Part shown: one piece after another, positions 62,781-64,000 of the stretch
How positions within the stretch are numbered: position 1 is the first letter of the stretch
Layout of the letters: the number at the start of each line of letters is the position of its first letter
Source: an uncultured Desulfuromonas sp.
GTDB lineage: Bacteria; Desulfobacterota; Desulfuromonadia; Desulfuromonadales; Desulfuromonadaceae
Length of the DNA: 64,000 nt
Direction of reading: 5' to 3'
Assembly (NCBI RefSeq): GCF_963678835.1
Contig: NZ_OY787470.1
Coordinates: 310,001-374,000, forward strand
Notes under the pieces: model-generated
Seen by the model: the letters and a program-made list of their open reading frames with translations, nothing else
Told to the model about the DNA's origin: nothing
Database searches by the model: none
Translations under genes and position numbers: made by a program

Positions 62781-63590
62781 ATGTCCAGACGGATCACTAC
62801 CCGAACAATTGTCCCGGTTGCCGTCATTATGGCAGCGTTTATCACGGTATGCTTTATCCTGCTCTATACCTACATCCATGATCTGATGATGGAAGGGGAG
62901 GTCAAGCGTGTCGCCGGTATGGCCAAGACTGTTGCCCGGTCAACCGGCTACGACATGCTTAAAAATGACCATGCTGCGTTAAACTATACGGTGAAAAACA
63001 TCGGCAGCAACCCCGGCATGGTCCATCTACGTATTTTTGATAAAAAGGGTGTGATCCGTTTTTCCAGTAATGATGATGAGGTGGGCCATCTGGTTGACCG
63101 CAAGGCCGAGAGCTGTAATGTCTGCCATAGTCCTGATGGCGTAAGTGCTGTGCCGGATGGCGGTGGTCGGATCGAACGGGTGCGCTTTTTTGCCGATGAT
63201 CAGGATCAGAATATCATTGGCCTGACCTATCCGATTCCCCGTCAGGACGGGTGTGTCACCGCCACCTGCCATCCCGGCAATCAGGATAAATCTTTGCTCG
63301 GTACGGTCGATGTGGCCATGTCGCAGCGCAGTTTCGAAAAAGGGATGGACAGTGTTGTTAATGTGCTGGTGGGATTTTGGTTTATGGTGGTGCTGCTGTC
63401 CATCGGACTGATTGCCGCTATTTTGCAGAAAAATGTTCTGGTGCCCATCAATCGTCTGGTTGCCTATGTGAAACAGTTGCGTCGTGGTATTTATGTCGAT
63501 GCGGAACTTGAAGACAGTTACGAATTAGAATATATTGCAGACACGGTCAAAGAACTGGCTGAGAAGGTGAAAAAGCATGAATTGGGGTAG
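62781..63590 (+). CDS. c-heme periplasmic sensor with HAMP-like region and no output domain
   Basis: This 269-residue protein has a membrane helix (about 11-31), a periplasmic domain with CNVCH (C112-H116) and CX4CH CVTATCH (C158-H164), a second helix (about 192-216) and a short HAMP-like cytoplasmic tail. The sensor domain is a clear paralogue of that in the kinase at 57261, with motifs at nearly the same positions. No kinase, cyclase or methyl-accepting domain follows. It may signal to a separate partner or carry electrons itself. It follows cbcB by 72 bases. Confidence 0.8.
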   Translation: MSRRITTRTIVPVAVIMAAFITVCFILLYTYIHDLMMEGEVKRVAGMAKTVARSTGYDMLKNDHAALNYTVKNIGSNPGMVHLRIFDKKGVIRFSSNDDEVGHLVDRKAESCNVCHSPDGVSAVPDGGGRIERVRFFADDQDQNIIGLTYPIPRQDGCVTATCHPGNQDKSLLGTVDVAMSQRSFEKGMDSVVNVLVGFWFMVVLLSIGLIAAILQKNVLVPINRLVAYVKQLRRGIYVDAELEDSYELEYIADTVKELAEKVKKHELG

Positions 63591-63671
63591 CTGAGCCGAC
63601 CGGTGCAACAGGTACGGTGGTGACGCCAGCGGGGGCCGGCGTTGTGAGATGACTCGTTCTGGAGAGACTGG

Positions 63672-64000
63672 ATGGCTTTCTGGCGTAAGCCGCAATCGGA
63701 CGAAGACGCTTCAGCGCTGCGCAGCTCGCAACAGCGACTGGCACGCATTCAGGCGCATATTGACTCTTTGCACCGTTTGTCCCGACAAGGATTGTGGGGC
63801 TTGCTGGCGTTTATCCTCATTAGTCTGGTTGCTGTGTTTCTGCAGGATGTCAACATCCTCAGCCATCTGTCGCTGTCCATGCGCGAATTTCTTGGCAAGC
63901 CGCCCTCTCCTAAGATGATCAATATCGCCCTTGCGGTTTACAGTTTTTCTGCGTTGATTCTTACCCTGTCGCGTTTGTCGGATCGCACCGAAGTGTACCG
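63672..64000 (+). CDS. membrane protein, N-terminal part
   Basis: At least 109 codons lie in the window; the gene runs off the end. A charged N-terminus (about 1-38) is followed by two helices (about 40-60 and 84-101). GGAG lies 7 bases before the ATG. No family is recognised from this part. It follows the heme sensor in the same direction and may belong to the cbc operon. Confidence 0.55.
   Translation, partial: MAFWRKPQSDEDASALRSSQQRLARIQAHIDSLHRLSRQGLWGLLAFILISLVAVFLQDVNILSHLSLSMREFLGKPPSPKMINIALAVYSFSALILTLSRLSDRTEVY

Overview
The window looks like chromosome from a marine or sediment Desulfuromonadales bacterium (Desulfuromonas / Geopsychrobacter type). The basis is the number of multiheme c-type cytochrome genes (ten proteins with one or more c-heme motifs), a porin-cytochrome cluster, CbcL- and CbcAB-like inner-membrane cytochromes, an RpoN-dependent response regulator, and housekeeping genes of deltaproteobacterial style. 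The species is inferred from gene content only. No rRNA, tRNA or CRISPR was found.

Layout. 1-6.3 kb: the start of a chemotaxis receptor, prfC, a PAS histidine kinase and pepA. 6.4-7.4 kb: the first cluster of a long hairpin-rich repeat. 7.5-10.9 kb: a coupled ACT protein / peptide deformylase / tetraheme cytochrome operon, then an overlapping rhodanese / MauE-like / KamA-like operon. 11-12.8 kb: an OB-fold lipoprotein, a HAD phosphatase and a flavin-fold protein. 12.9-19.1 kb: a tightly overlapping seven-gene TonB2-type energy transduction operon (DUF3450, TtpC-like ExbB, ExbB, ExbD, TonB, TPR) ending in an SO_0444-like metal permease. 19.1-24.4 kb: a double-sensor GGDEF protein, an alpha/beta hydrolase and ettA. 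24.4-27.5 kb: the second repeat cluster, interrupted by an IS110/IS1111-type element. 27.5-29.6 kb: a seven-heme cytochrome and a DsrE-like protein. 30-32 kb: an IS1380 element beside a GGDEF remnant.

32.1-41.2 kb is an electron-transfer island, all on the minus strand. One unit encodes an outer-membrane barrel, a periplasmic 10-heme cytochrome and a 13-heme lipoprotein, which is the composition of a porin-cytochrome conduit. The upstream unit encodes 12-, 20- and 12-heme periplasmic cytochromes plus a SEL1/TPR protein. 41.5-54.7 kb returns to metabolism: a MetY-like enzyme, pepN, a 5-oxoprolinase fusion, a diguanylate cyclase, engB, CbiET, PilZ and a Dus enzyme.

54.9-64 kb is a second respiratory locus: a CbcL-like nine-heme/cytochrome b fusion, a histidine kinase with a c-heme periplasmic sensor, a divergent NtrC-type regulator, a CbcA-like seven-heme protein, its CbcB-like cytochrome b partner, and a second c-heme sensor without a kinase. 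In Geobacter, CbcL and CbcBA are quinol-oxidising entry points used at low redox potential. The inferred route is quinol -> CbcL or CbcAB -> periplasmic multihemes -> outer-membrane conduit -> extracellular acceptor.

Two signals lie outside the usual annotation. A 23-bp palindrome, ACTGTAT-N9-ATACAGT, or a close variant, lies upstream of the cbcL, cbcA and 12-heme cytochrome genes, and at cbcA it is followed by a good sigma-54 promoter. The long repeat keeps its hairpins through compensatory base changes, and both of its clusters sit between the 3' ends of convergent genes, each time beside a cytochrome gene.
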